A stretch of DNA of 64,000 nt, taken from the NCBI RefSeq assembly GCF_002091715.1, contig NZ_BDAG01000022.1, positions 44,012-108,011 of the forward strand. Direction: 5' to 3'. The notes under the pieces are model-generated. The model was not told the DNA's origin, made no database searches, and saw only the letters and a list, made by a program, of their open reading frames with translations. This stretch comes from Pseudomonas migulae NBRC 103157. GTDB taxonomy: Bacteria > Pseudomonadota > Gammaproteobacteria > Pseudomonadales > Pseudomonadaceae. Positions 17,571 to 25,984 of the stretch are shown here, piece after piece; position 1 is the stretch's first letter; each line of letters begins with the position of its first letter. Made by a program: the position numbers and the translations under genes.

Positions 17571-17966
17571 TTAGTCGAATTGTGTGCCTTTTTGTATCAG
17601 TTCGACTTTGTACCCGTTGGGATCTTCAATGAAAGCGATTATCGTGCGTCCATGTTTCATGACACCTGCTGGCCGAGGAACGCGATATCCCAGGATTGCT
17701 GCGCGGTTGCACACCGCTTCTGCATCCTCAACCTCGATAGCGACATGCCCGTATGCATCACCAAGTTCATAGCTATCTTGCCCCCAATTTCGCGTCAGTT
17801 CCAAGACGGCAGATTCTGTCTCCGGGCCATACCCGAGGAAAGCAAGAGTGAATTTGCCCTCGGGATAGTCTTTCCGTCTCAAAAGGCTCATGCCGAGCAC
17901 TTTGGTGTAGAAGTGAATGGTTTTATCCAGATCTACTACGCGTAGCATGGTATGTAGGATGCGCAT
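17571..17966 (-). CDS. gloA: lactoylglutathione lyase (glyoxalase I)
   Basis: A 131-residue vicinal-oxygen-chelate protein: MRILHTMLRVVDLDKTIHFY, LGMSLLRRKDYPEGKFTLAFLGYG, AYGHVAIEVEDAE and FIEDPNGYKVELIQ. Metal ligands expected of glyoxalase I are the His near residue 5, a Glu in the middle strand, the His in GHVA and the Glu in VELI. It converts the methylglyoxal-glutathione adduct to S-lactoylglutathione. The start at 17966 has GGAG upstream and matches the family N-terminus; a longer form would add 13 unconserved residues. Confidence 0.9.
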   Translation of the reverse strand: MRILHTMLRVVDLDKTIHFYTKVLGMSLLRRKDYPEGKFTLAFLGYGPETESAVLELTRNWGQDSYELGDAYGHVAIEVEDAEAVCNRAAILGYRVPRPAGVMKHGRTIIAFIEDPNGYKVELIQKGTQFD

Positions 17967-18184
17967 CAGTTTCTCCGCTGCAGCATCGGCCCGCAAGGCC
18001 GACATCTCTTAGAAGGCTTTCTCGAACAGAGACGAAAGCCGTGCGTCCACGCCCTATCTATCGCGAGCCCTTGAGGCCCGAAGATTACGGTCATTGGATG
18101 CCTTTGCGAGGCCGATGTTAAGCTCACACTGGAATCACTAAAAGTGACAAAAAGTGAGCAGTGCCATCACAAAAGGAAAATGTC

Positions 18185-19045
18185 TTGAAGCTTTCACAGC
18201 TCGGTTTTTTTTGCGCCGTCGTAGAGCACGGCACAATAGCCGCCGCCGCCGTACAGCTGCATTGCGTACCTTCGAACATCACAGCAAGGCTACGAGAGCT
18301 TGAAGACCAGCTGGGTGTCGTCCTGTTCAACCGAGAAAAAAACCGGTTGCTGGTTACACCCGAAGGTAGGCTGGTCTACCGCAACGCAAAGTTGCTCGTC
18401 GATCTGGCGGCTGAAACACGCTCGCTTTTTTCGACCGATTCCATTAATGGTGTGCTTCGAGTCGGGGCGCTGGATGTAGCGCTGGCTAATCATCTGCCCC
18501 AGCGTCTCGTACGGTACCGTCTGGAGGCGCCGGGGGTAGATCTCCACATCCGTCCGGAGCACTCGCTACACTTGGAGCGACTATTGATCGATGGCGAGCT
18601 TGATCTGATCCTCACTGATGGCCCAATCGAGCATCCGTTGCTTGAAAGCCGCTTAGCCTTTCGTGAGCGCTTACTGAGAGTGGTACCGAAGGCTTTCTCC
18701 TCGCCCACCCCCGGAAGCTTGGCTGGACTTGAACTGTATGTATTTGGTCGCACCTGTCACTACAGATACCAGGTTGACAACTGGCTTGAAAGCAACGGCA
18801 TCCAGCCTCGGGCGATTTTGGAAATCGAGTCGTATCCGAGTATTTTTGCATGTATAGCAGAAGGGTTAGGCTTCGCCTGTGTTCCGGAAAGTTATGTCGA
18901 CCTTTACGCTAGCCAAGCGGATACATTTCAGGCCGATCATGTGCCTGGCCTGGACTCGAGCGATATCTATTTCGTCTGGCGAAAAAGTCAGCAGTCGCCC
19001 TTAATAAAAAACTTCATCGAGATAATTGATATTCAGAGCAATTAG
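18185..19045 (+). CDS. LysR-family transcriptional regulator
   Basis: A 286-residue LysR protein with an N-terminal winged helix (KLSQLGFFCAVVEHGTIAAA, ITARLRELEDQLGVVLFNRE) and a two-lobed effector domain. I prefer TTG 18185, with AAGGA seven bases upstream, because it places KLSQL at the family N-terminus. A GTG at 18161 would add eight residues. The neighbouring gloA is divergent with about 220 bp between; regulation of gloA is possible but unproven. Confidence 0.85.
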   Translation: MKLSQLGFFCAVVEHGTIAAAAVQLHCVPSNITARLRELEDQLGVVLFNREKNRLLVTPEGRLVYRNAKLLVDLAAETRSLFSTDSINGVLRVGALDVALANHLPQRLVRYRLEAPGVDLHIRPEHSLHLERLLIDGELDLILTDGPIEHPLLESRLAFRERLLRVVPKAFSSPTPGSLAGLELYVFGRTCHYRYQVDNWLESNGIQPRAILEIESYPSIFACIAEGLGFACVPESYVDLYASQADTFQADHVPGLDSSDIYFVWRKSQQSPLIKNFIEIIDIQSN

Positions 19046-19155
19046 TCGTTACCGAGTCCAAAAAGCCGCGCTGGTGCTGATCATGGTGGACGGTAAAGGG
19101 TACCCCGCACGTAAAAGATAATTTGTTTAGCAGAAACCAGCGAATACCTTCCTGA

Positions 19156-19557
19156 CGAAAACCAAGGGACGTTGCTACGATTCTTGTCAATGCCAAGACC
19201 CGGATCAACGCCACTTACCACAACCAATACCTGAACCACGGGCAGTTGGAACCGCCTTCTGCGCTGGCCAAATTCAATCCGGACGGTTCGCAGGAGGTCT
19301 GGCTGCCGAATCAAGCGCCGGACATGTTCCGTGCGGACATAGTCAAACGCACTGGTCTGGAGCTTTCCCGCATCACATTGCATTCGCCGCTGGTGGGTGG
19401 ATTCTTCGGGCGGCATTTTCTGTACGATTCCGCCAGCCCGTACCCGCAGGCCATCAATTTGTCCAAGGCAGTGGGGCGTCCGGTGAAACTAATTTGGAGT
19501 CGCGAGGAAGGGTTCAGTGCAGGACGTGCCAATTTCCAGTATGGCGAACGCGATGCA
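19156..19557 (+). pseudogene. fragment of a molybdopterin-binding dehydrogenase large subunit
   Basis: The open frame encodes INATYHNQYLNHGQLEPPSA, TGLELSRITLHSPLVGGFFG and VGRPVKLIWSREE. These match the xanthine dehydrogenase/isoquinoline 1-oxidoreductase beta-subunit family, where LEP, GGGFGR and KxxWSREED are conserved. Only about 130 of some 700 residues remain, and the frame runs into a GTG microsatellite. Confidence 0.75.
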
Positions 19558-19587
19558 GTGGTGGTGGTGGTGGTGGTGGTGGTGGTG
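19558..19587 (+). repeat. ten tandem GTG trinucleotides
   Basis: Ten perfect GTG units, read as ten valines in the frame of the molybdopterin-dehydrogenase fragment and placed exactly where homology ends. Confidence 0.97.
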
Positions 19588-19736
19588 GATGAAATTGGCC
19601 GAGAAATTGCCTCGAGTCGAGAAGGCAAAGTCAGCCAACGGCGCCAATCTGATACTGTTTTTTATATTTGATCTGAGCCTTTTTTAGTGAGCCGGTGCTC
19701 TATAGGGTGCGCGTCCGACGCACCCAGTGAAGCATC

Positions 19737-19971
19737 GGAGATCAAGCCGATACGGGTCAACGTCGTCTCGCCAGGTGTCGTCGACACCCCGACTCGGGAC
19801 TTCCTGAGCCGCGAGGATCATCAAGGTCTTCTCGAAAGCGTCGCGGGTAGCCTTCCGGTAGGTCGGGTCGGCCAAGCTGATGATCTTGCAGACGCTGCGC
19901 TGTCAATGATGGGAAATGGCTTCATCAAAGGCACCGTGCTCCACGTCGATGGTGGTGGTCGCATTGCCTGA
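19737..19971 (+). pseudogene. C-terminal fragment of a short-chain dehydrogenase
   Basis: Encodes IRVNVVSPGVVDTP, then LPVGRVGQADDLADAALSMM and GTVLHVDGGGRIA before a stop: the C-terminal third of a classical SDR. The Rossmann half with TGxxxGIG and the YxxxK site is missing. The intact PRISE-type gene begins 36 bp downstream. Confidence 0.8.
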
Positions 19972-20007
19972 CGCTAAGCCTTTCCACTTCACCATGAGGA
20001 TTTTGAA

Positions 20008-21060
20008 ATGAGCGATAAACACGTAGCACTTGTCGTTGGTTCCAGCGGGATCATCGGCAGCGCTTTGGTCGACACGCTGTTCAGTGCGCCTGAATGGTCC
20101 GTGCGGGCTTTGCGTAAAACGAACCTGCCGGGCGTCGAGGCCATCGATTGTGATCTAAGCGATGCTAAGGCAACCCGGTTAGCGCTCGAAGCCGCATCAG
20201 ATACCACTCATGTGTTCTATGCGGCGTTGCAGACCGATCCTGAATTGGCGCGCGAGTCTGAAATCAACACCGTGATGCTTAGAAACGTTCTGGACGGGTT
20301 AAAGGCCAACGGTGCTCCGCTACAGCGGGTTGTGCATTATCAGGGGGCAAAAGTGTATGGCGTTCACCTGGGCGCAAGCGTCGCACCATTCTATGAAGAT
20401 GACCCACGCCACGTGGCTGCCAATTTCTACTATGCCCAAGAGGATTTGCTCAGAGAAAGACAGGTCAGCGACGGCCTGGATTGGAGCATCCTCAGGCCAG
20501 ATGTGGTGGTAGGCGACATTGCCGGCAACCCGATGAACATCGCAATGGTGATTGGTGTCTTCGCAGCGCTGAGCAAACAGGCAGGTGTGCCACTGCGTTT
20601 CCCTGGCTCCATGCGCACGTATCGAGAGGTCGTTGCTCAACTCACCGACGCGCATTGGCTGGCACGCGCGAGCCTATGGGCCGCACTCGCACCCACGGCC
20701 CGTAACGAAGCCTTCAACCTGGTAGGAGAGCCGTTTCGCTGGGAACGCATCTGGATCAAGATCGCCGAAGCGCTAAACATGGAGGTCGCCACGCCTCAGC
20801 CGTTTTCTCTCGCCAAGCACATGCCCGGTAAAGCCAAGGACTGGGAGCGACTGGCAACTGAGCATGAGCTCAGCACATTGCCCTATGACAAGCTGGTTGG
20901 CTGGCCGTTCGGTGACTTTATCTTCAACACCGGATTCGACATGATTTCGGACATGAACAAGATCCGTCGTGCGGGCTTCACGGAAGTGGTGAACAACGAA
21001 GAGATCATGGTTGATGCGTTGAAGTGGCTGGCAGAGAAGGGATTCTTGCCAAGTATTTGA
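20008..21060 (+). CDS. SDR-family NAD(P)-dependent reductase, PRISE type
   Basis: A 350-residue extended SDR with an N-terminal nucleotide-binding motif ALVVGSSGIIGSALVD. VVHYQGAKVYG and FYYAQEDLL mark the progesterone 5-beta-reductase/iridoid synthase-like group, which reduces activated C=C bonds of enones. YREVVAQLTDAHWLARASLWA and NEAFNLVGEPFRWERIW are also typical. ATG 20008 is preceded by GAGGA. The real substrate is unknown. Confidence 0.82.
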   Translation: MSDKHVALVVGSSGIIGSALVDTLFSAPEWSVRALRKTNLPGVEAIDCDLSDAKATRLALEAASDTTHVFYAALQTDPELARESEINTVMLRNVLDGLKANGAPLQRVVHYQGAKVYGVHLGASVAPFYEDDPRHVAANFYYAQEDLLRERQVSDGLDWSILRPDVVVGDIAGNPMNIAMVIGVFAALSKQAGVPLRFPGSMRTYREVVAQLTDAHWLARASLWAALAPTARNEAFNLVGEPFRWERIWIKIAEALNMEVATPQPFSLAKHMPGKAKDWERLATEHELSTLPYDKLVGWPFGDFIFNTGFDMISDMNKIRRAGFTEVVNNEEIMVDALKWLAEKGFLPSI

Positions 21061-21115
21061 GTTGATTTCGATGGGTTGAATATCTTGACTTGGTGGCTGC
21101 TGCTTCGACGGAGGT

Positions 21116-21144
21116 GGCTGCTATCGGCCAAGAGCGGACATTGA
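21116..21144 (+). repeat. interspersed repeat, copy 4
   Basis: GGCTGCTATCGGCCAAGAGC then GGACATTGA, in the gap after the PRISE-type gene. Confidence 0.65.
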
Positions 21145-21269
21145 AGTACTGGACCTATGCAAATGAATCACCAAGGTGATACAAGCGCATAAAAATGCCG
21201 GTCGCTATCAAATATCTCCGTAGACGCACTATCAATATCGTGTTGCGTAGCGATTGGGCCATTCTTGCA

Positions 21270-22226
21270 TCACATCAATGAAAACCGCTTTCGATAATCA
21301 CTTGGCCCAACTCCGAGACGCCGCATAAATGCCCTTCGGAACCCGTCCGTATTGGCGTAACCGACTGTATCGGCCAAGCGCTTGAGTGAAACGTCAGAAT
21401 CTTCGATCAACCGTCTGGCCGCATCGATCCGGGCCAGTTCAACAAATTCGGCCGGGGTCGAACCGGCTTCAGCCTTGAAGGTACGTGCGAAGTTTCGCTC
21501 GCTCATACCGGCGCGGGCGGCCAGGATGGGGACACTTAAGTCGGCCTTCAGGTGCTCCACCACATAATCCTGCACGTCTCGGATCACGCTGCGTTCGGCG
21601 GTTTGCGCTGCTAGTTGCGCGCTGAACTGCGATTGCCCGCCAGGCCGCTTGAAGAACATCACCATTTCACGGGCCACGCTGAGCGCCAATTCTCTGCCGT
21701 AATCTTCTTCGACCAGCGCCAAAGCCAGGTCCATGCCCGCCGTGACACCCGCCGAAGTGTAGATGTTGCCATCCTTGATAAAGATGCTATCCGGATCGAC
21801 GTGTGTTTGCGGGTGCTCCTTAGCGAGTTTTGCGCTGGAATTCCAATGGGTGGTGACACGGCGCCCGTCGAGAAGGCCAGCGGCCGCCAGTAGAAAAGCA
21901 CCGCTACAGACTGAGCCGATACGACGTACGGATTTCGCTTGCCGACGTAGCCAATCTTGCAACGCGGGGTCATGCGCGATTTCGTCGATATGTGGGCTGC
22001 CGGCCACAAGCAAGGTGTCGATCTTGCCTTTATAAGTTTCGAAGGTTTCATCAATGCCAAGCTTCAAACCACTTGAGCCTTTGATCATGCCCTTGCTGGT
22101 ACCGATGACTTCGACCCGATAGGCGCGCGGATTACCCAGTTGCTTCGCTGCTTCGGCGAAGACGTCGGCGGGCCCGACGACGTCCAGCAGTTGCACACGG
22201 GGGAATGCCAGGAGGGTTATACGCAT
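21270..22226 (-). CDS. GlxA-family regulator (DJ-1/PfpI domain plus AraC HTH)
   Basis: 318 residues. An N-terminal DJ-1/PfpI-like domain has the conserved nucleophile-elbow segment RIGSVCSGAFLLAAAGLLDG (about residue 108) and THWNSSAKLA. A C-terminal AraC helix-turn-helix contains ARAGMSERNFARTFKAE and LGVGPSDYRKRF. Such proteins are activators in which the DJ-1-like domain serves as sensor. It is divergent from the channel gene at 22342; the spacer has three TTGGCTGAA boxes that could be its operator. Confidence 0.9.
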   Translation of the reverse strand: MRITLLAFPRVQLLDVVGPADVFAEAAKQLGNPRAYRVEVIGTSKGMIKGSSGLKLGIDETFETYKGKIDTLLVAGSPHIDEIAHDPALQDWLRRQAKSVRRIGSVCSGAFLLAAAGLLDGRRVTTHWNSSAKLAKEHPQTHVDPDSIFIKDGNIYTSAGVTAGMDLALALVEEDYGRELALSVAREMVMFFKRPGGQSQFSAQLAAQTAERSVIRDVQDYVVEHLKADLSVPILAARAGMSERNFARTFKAEAGSTPAEFVELARIDAARRLIEDSDVSLKRLADTVGYANTDGFRRAFMRRLGVGPSDYRKRFSLM

Positions 22227-22248
22227 GATGTCTGTCCTCGTCGATTCA

Positions 22249-22301
22249 TTGGCTGAATACGTCGCTTTACGACTATTTCAGCCAACGACTGTTTGGCTGA
22301 A
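22249..22301. promoter_or_regulatory. three TTGGCTGAA boxes between GlxA-type regulator and channel gene
   Basis: TTGGCTGAA at 22249-22257, its inverse TTCAGCCAA at 22277-22285, and TTGGCTGAA again at 22293-22301. Nine-base identity in three sites within 53 bp of a divergent spacer is unlikely by chance and suggests an operator, most simply for the adjacent regulator. Confidence 0.6.
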
Positions 22302-22341
22302 AATAGCCCCAACAGCAAATTCAGTCAAACGGGAGACTGCC

Positions 22342-23343
22342 ATGAACACTGCATATACCCCCACCGTCGATGCCGCTCAAACGGTAACCGCCAGCAAAAC
22401 ATCGATCAAAAATCTGCCTATCAATTTGTTCGGTTCAGTGATGGGTTTGGCCGGCCTGGGCCTGGCCTGGCGCTTTACTGGCCAGTATTACGGCGTCGGC
22501 GGCATCTTGGGTGAGGCAATTGGCGCTCTTTCCGGCCTGGTATTCGTGCTGTTGACCCTGGGATACCTGACCAAATGGGTGAAACATCCAGCCGCGGTCA
22601 GGGCCGAGTTCAACCACCCGATCGCCAGCAACTTTTTTGGCACCGTCACCATTGCACTGTTGTTGCTTTCGGCAGTCGCGGCACCCCACAACGAATTGCT
22701 CGGACGGGTTCTCTGGATACTGGGCAGCGCACTGACGGTGTTGCTCGCAGGCCTCGTGGTTTCCCGTCTGTTGTCGGGCAATCAAGACTCGTTGAATGCC
22801 GTACCTGCCTGGCTGATTCCAGGTGTTGCCACCCTCGATATCGCGGTAACCGGTGCGCATATGCCTATGGCCTGGGCTACTGAGTTCAACCTGTTTGCCC
22901 TCGCCGTGGGTGCAGTGCTGGCGCTAGTATTCTTCACCCGGATCTTTTCGCGACTGGTGCATGAGGCAGCTCCGGCCAAAGGCATGGTGCCTTCGCTGAT
23001 GGTCCTGATTGCACCCTTTGAAGTAGGTTTTCTGGCCTACACCAACGTGTTCGGCGAAATCGACCGGTTTGCCAGTGTGTTGTTCTACTTCGGCCTGTTC
23101 CTGTTCGTGGTGTTGAGCTTCAAAGTGTTCCGTCGGGATGTGCCGTTCGCCCCTTCGTGGTGGGCAATCAGCTTCCCCATCGCAGCTCTGAGCAACGCGG
23201 CGTTGAAATATGCACATGCCCAGGAGAACACCATGTTGATGGTCATCGCTGCTGTGATCCTGCTGTTCCTCACTGTGGCACTGACCGTGCTGATGGTGAA
23301 AACCCTGACCAGCCTTTTCAGCGGAAAACTGTTGGCCAACTGA
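22342..23343 (+). CDS. TDT/SLAC1-family membrane transporter or anion channel
   Basis: A 333-residue protein with about ten membrane segments, resembling the TehA/SLAC1 group: LPINLFGSVMGLAGLGLAWR near the N-terminus, HPIASNFFGTVTIALLLLSA, and late FAPSWWAISFPIAALSNAAL. Members move anions such as dicarboxylates, sulfite or chloride, and some give tellurite tolerance. ATG 22342 has GGGAG at 22331-22335. A good terminator follows. Divergent GlxA-type regulation is likely. Confidence 0.83.
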   Translation: MNTAYTPTVDAAQTVTASKTSIKNLPINLFGSVMGLAGLGLAWRFTGQYYGVGGILGEAIGALSGLVFVLLTLGYLTKWVKHPAAVRAEFNHPIASNFFGTVTIALLLLSAVAAPHNELLGRVLWILGSALTVLLAGLVVSRLLSGNQDSLNAVPAWLIPGVATLDIAVTGAHMPMAWATEFNLFALAVGAVLALVFFTRIFSRLVHEAAPAKGMVPSLMVLIAPFEVGFLAYTNVFGEIDRFASVLFYFGLFLFVVLSFKVFRRDVPFAPSWWAISFPIAALSNAALKYAHAQENTMLMVIAAVILLFLTVALTVLMVKTLTSLFSGKLLAN

Positions 23344-23360
23344 CCTTTTACCTCCCTTTG

Positions 23361-23388
23361 GCGAGCCTTAACCGGCTCGCTTTTTTTT
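23361..23388 (+). terminator. rho-independent terminator after channel gene
   Basis: GCGAGCC / GGCTCGC stem with a short TTAACC loop, followed by eight T. Confidence 0.9.
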
Positions 23389-23407
23389 GCCTATAAGGTT
23401 TTATCGA

Positions 23408-23734
23408 ATGACTTACAACACATCGTGGTTGCTGCTGATCGTTGCTGGATTCCTGGAGATTTTCTTTGCAGTCGGATTGAAATCTGCAAACGGTCTTGAA
23501 CGGCCCTGGCTGCTCCTGGGCACGGTCGTAACGTTGGCGGGCAGTTTGTGCTTATTGACGATAGCGTTGCGGGTGCTGCCCGTAGGAACCGCCTATGCGG
23601 TGTGGACCGGCATCGGCGCTGCCGGCACAGCCATCGTTGGAATGTACTGGTTAGGTGACGCGGTATCGTTCTGGAAACTTGTTTGGATTGGCTTGATTCT
23701 CTTGAGTGTCGCCGGATTACGCTGGGCGGCCTAA
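23408..23734 (+). CDS. SMR-family small multidrug/guanidinium exporter (SugE-like)
   Basis: A 108-residue protein with four membrane helices. The essential Glu is in LLLIVAGFLEIFFAVGLKSA (about residue 17). VLPVGTAYAVWTGIGAAGTAIVG and a C-terminal GLILLSVAGLRWAA complete the SMR pattern. Sequence around helix 1 is nearer to SugE/Gdx guanidinium exporters than to EmrE. No guanidine riboswitch was recognised upstream. ATG 23408 is 20 bp after the upstream terminator T-run. Confidence 0.9.
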   Translation: MTYNTSWLLLIVAGFLEIFFAVGLKSANGLERPWLLLGTVVTLAGSLCLLTIALRVLPVGTAYAVWTGIGAAGTAIVGMYWLGDAVSFWKLVWIGLILLSVAGLRWAA

Positions 23735-23805
23735 ACAGAGCGAATACTTAATTGAATCGATAAACAACCCTATGTTGAAGACTATTGATAAAGAGGGATT
23801 GTTGT

Positions 23806-23844
23806 CGTTCGTGACAGGAAGCACTCGGCCAATAGCGGGCATTC
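23806..23844 (+). repeat. interspersed repeat, copy 5
   Basis: CGTTCGTGACAGGAAGCACT then CGGCCAATAGCGGGCATTC. Confidence 0.7.
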
Positions 23845-23908
23845 GAGAATCGTGCGCTCGCAGTCATGTTATGGTTAGAAACTGAAAGGTAACGTACGAA
23901 AATCAATC

Positions 23909-24199
23909 ATGGATCTGGTTCAGCTTGCGCCTGCGACATATCACACAACGGACGACTACTGGCATCTTCTTCGCGCAGGAGATGGCTCAATCTTTGTCCT
24001 CGTCAACTGCGAGGCGTCTTTTGTGAGTTACGAATGTCTGATTAAGCTCAACGACGAGGAATTGCGCGACTACCGAGGCTTGGGCTGGCTATCCATTCAG
24101 CACCTGGCTAACCGAATCAATTACTTTGTCGATGATTACAATGGCCGCCGGATCACGGGCCCTTTGCTCGAAGCAGCCATTCAGGCTTCAAAGCTCTAA
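23909..24199 (+). CDS. hypothetical protein
   Basis: A 96-residue acidic soluble protein, not recognised. It has no signal peptide or membrane segment. The composition (DEELRDYRGLGWLSIQHLAN) looks like a real globular protein rather than a shadow frame, and nothing competes on the other strand. The ribosome binding site is weak. It is isolated between two repeat copies. Confidence 0.55.
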   Translation: MDLVQLAPATYHTTDDYWHLLRAGDGSIFVLVNCEASFVSYECLIKLNDEELRDYRGLGWLSIQHLANRINYFVDDYNGRRITGPLLEAAIQASKL

Positions 24200-24257
24200 A
24201 CATCCCAAGACATCTGGGTAATGTTCGTCAATCCGCAGCCGAATGACGGCTAGGGGT

Positions 24258-24305
24258 CGACTTCTGCCGGTCACGATAGGCAGAAACCGGCCAAAAGCGG
24301 CCTCT
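24258..24305 (+). repeat. interspersed repeat, copy 6
   Basis: CGACTTCTGCCGGTCACGAT, then AGGCAGAAACCGGCCAAAAG and CGGCCTCT: a near-complete copy with both arms. Confidence 0.75.
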
Positions 24306-24559
24306 TGTGTGTGTCTGCAATGTTAGGGAGGACTCATTCTGTCTGCCGGTAGCAAGGCCGTGGAGTTCAACGCCGCTTCATATAGCGCGGTGCCAAATCT
24401 GCTTGATACGGCAACCAGGATCAAAAATGGCACTGCTTTTCGCTATTTAGCGGCGTTGTGTCAACATAGATCTTTGTGCCGCTGGCCTTTTGAACCTGAC
24501 AAGTGCCCGGCTCTATTTGCGATATGGATTCACCCATGAAACTGTTCAAGGACGTCTCG

Positions 24560-25075
24560 ATGCGTATTGCCCCTTCCCTGTTTACGTTTGCCCTCGTCGC
24601 CAGCCTGCTCAATGGCTGTGCCTCGCCCTCGACACCACATAATAGTTATTTGAGCACCGGGCAAAGCGTGGTGTCCGACCGTGCGGATATGGACTTCAAA
24701 GATGGCAACGTCTATTTCAAAACACTGGACAACAAGTCTTCAGCCGATCAGTTCAGCGAAAGTCTGAACGCCTGTGTTCAATTTCAGGTCGCCAGTTACC
24801 AGCAGAATGGCCAAGGTGTGCAAGTCCTACGCTCACTGGGCTACTCCGAAGCGAAAATCATCAATGAAGGCAATCGTCTATGCATGGAAAGCAAAGGCTG
24901 GGCGCTCTACAAAGTTATTAACAGCCAAGTACAACGCGTTAACCAAAGGGAGGCGAGTTATGCCTCCATGTCCGAACCAGAGCTTAAAAGCGCCCGCGAC
25001 CTTATCATCAACCAACGTGCGTGGTACCTAAAATATGCGCCCCATGTTCTTGCTGTCGGTGATTTGGCGCAATAA
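24560..25075 (+). CDS. hypothetical lipoprotein
   Basis: A 171-residue predicted lipoprotein: MRIAPSLFTFALVASLLNGC carries a hydrophobic signal and lipobox LLNGC, so it is probably anchored in the envelope. The rest is soluble and unrecognised. ATG 24560 has AAGGA at 24548-24552; an upstream in-frame ATG at 24536 would put eight residues before the signal and has no such site. No operon partner is evident. Confidence 0.75.
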   Translation: MRIAPSLFTFALVASLLNGCASPSTPHNSYLSTGQSVVSDRADMDFKDGNVYFKTLDNKSSADQFSESLNACVQFQVASYQQNGQGVQVLRSLGYSEAKIINEGNRLCMESKGWALYKVINSQVQRVNQREASYASMSEPELKSARDLIINQRAWYLKYAPHVLAVGDLAQ

Positions 25076-25523
25076 TCAAGCCAAACGGTATGTCTTACTG
25101 ATAATTTGAGCGCGAATCTGGAAGAATCGCCTTTGGTTTCCTGGACGCGCCACTCTGGGTCGACGTTGGTCATAGTGACAATTCACTCATAGAGAAAAAA
25201 TTCAGGTCGGATTCACTATTAATCGTCGATTAATCATCATTGTACAACTGATTTGAAGGCACTTATGGTCGCGGATAAATCGGCGACTGGTGCTCTGTGT
25301 GATTCGCTCTCGCGCTATTCGAAAGATCAATCGCAATCGGCTTTCTAGATACTACGACCGGCCGCTTAGGGTCGGTTTCAGTCGGTCACGACAGGCAACA
25401 ATCGGCCAAAAGCGGCCCTTCACTTTAAAGTCTGAAGCGCATGGAATCAGCCTTTCTTTAACTGGCCTCCACAAATGTGAGAATGCCACCTTGCGGTCCA
25501 GCCGCAAGGTGTGCTCTTGCTAT
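25076..25523. other. intergenic region with one interspersed repeat
   Basis: No gene supported. A good repeat copy is at 25356-25422. The inverted ACCTTGCGG / CCGCAAGGT near 25490-25510 can form a hairpin close to the end of the minus-strand YHYH gene and may be its terminator. Confidence 0.45.
25356..25422 (+). repeat. interspersed repeat, copy 7
   Basis: GACCGGCCGCTTAGGGTCGG, then GTCGGTCACGACAGGCAACA and ATCGGCCAAAAGCGGCCCTT, one of the longest copies. Confidence 0.75.
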
Positions 25524-25655
25524 TTAGTGGCAGTGGTAGTCGTTCGTTTTATGGTTGCGATGGCAACCTTTTGAATCAGTACCGCCACTGTGCGCGAAGA
25601 CAGCAACGGACGTAATCGAAAGTAAAGCGGCGATCAAAATGGCGGACAGTTTCAT
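25524..25655 (-). CDS. small secreted YHYH-type protein
   Basis: 43 residues: a signal peptide (MKLSAILIAALLSITSVAVF, then A) followed by HSGGTDSKGCHRNHKTNDYH and CH. The C-terminal HSGGTDxxGCHxxxKTxxYHCH pattern defines a family of short exported bacterial modules rich in His and Cys, likely metal-binding or disulfide-bonded. ATG 25655 has GGAG about nine bases upstream; ATGs at 25670 and 25676 are alternatives that lengthen the signal peptide. The role is unknown. Confidence 0.82.
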   Translation of the reverse strand: MKLSAILIAALLSITSVAVFAHSGGTDSKGCHRNHKTNDYHCH

Positions 25656-25823
25656 CAGGGCTTGCTCCATGCTCATGTTTTTTTATCCGTGAGATATCTC
25701 ACGCTTCGCAGCGTATGGCTAATTGCCTTCATTGGACAAGCGACTTCCTAACTGTCTTCCCAACATTAGATGAACGGCCGAGCGCCTACTTCTTGAGCTA
25801 CCACTGGCTCTGGTTTCGGATGG

Positions 25824-25984
25824 CCCCACATCCCCCAGGGGGATATAAACCCCCTACAAATGGGAAACTCGTCGCTTTCATGCGGCGGTGGCGAAAAGGC
25901 ACAACCTCCGAGAGTGCCAAGCACGGCCATTCGCACGAGTAACCCTCCGAAATAAACAAGGCTGCGATTGCGGCCTTGTTTATT
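25824..25984 (+). ncRNA. candidate structured RNA (C4-antisense-like?) with terminator
   Basis: Successive stems are AGGGGG/CCCCCT (25837-25855) inside CCCA/TGGG (25825-25864), CGTCGC/GCGGCG (25870-25887), GGCAC/GTGCC (25898-25918), then a perfect 12-bp stem (25951-25962 with 25973-25984). This looks like a folded transcript ending in a terminator. The layout and the GGCGAAAAGGCAC segment recall Pseudomonas C4-like antisense RNAs of phage origin, but I recognise this only by impression. Confidence 0.4.

Noticed and set aside
19246..19671. Annotating the molybdopterin-like stretch as an intact gene
   Set aside because: It starts mid-domain, ends in a microsatellite and unrelated codons, and covers under a fifth of the family length.
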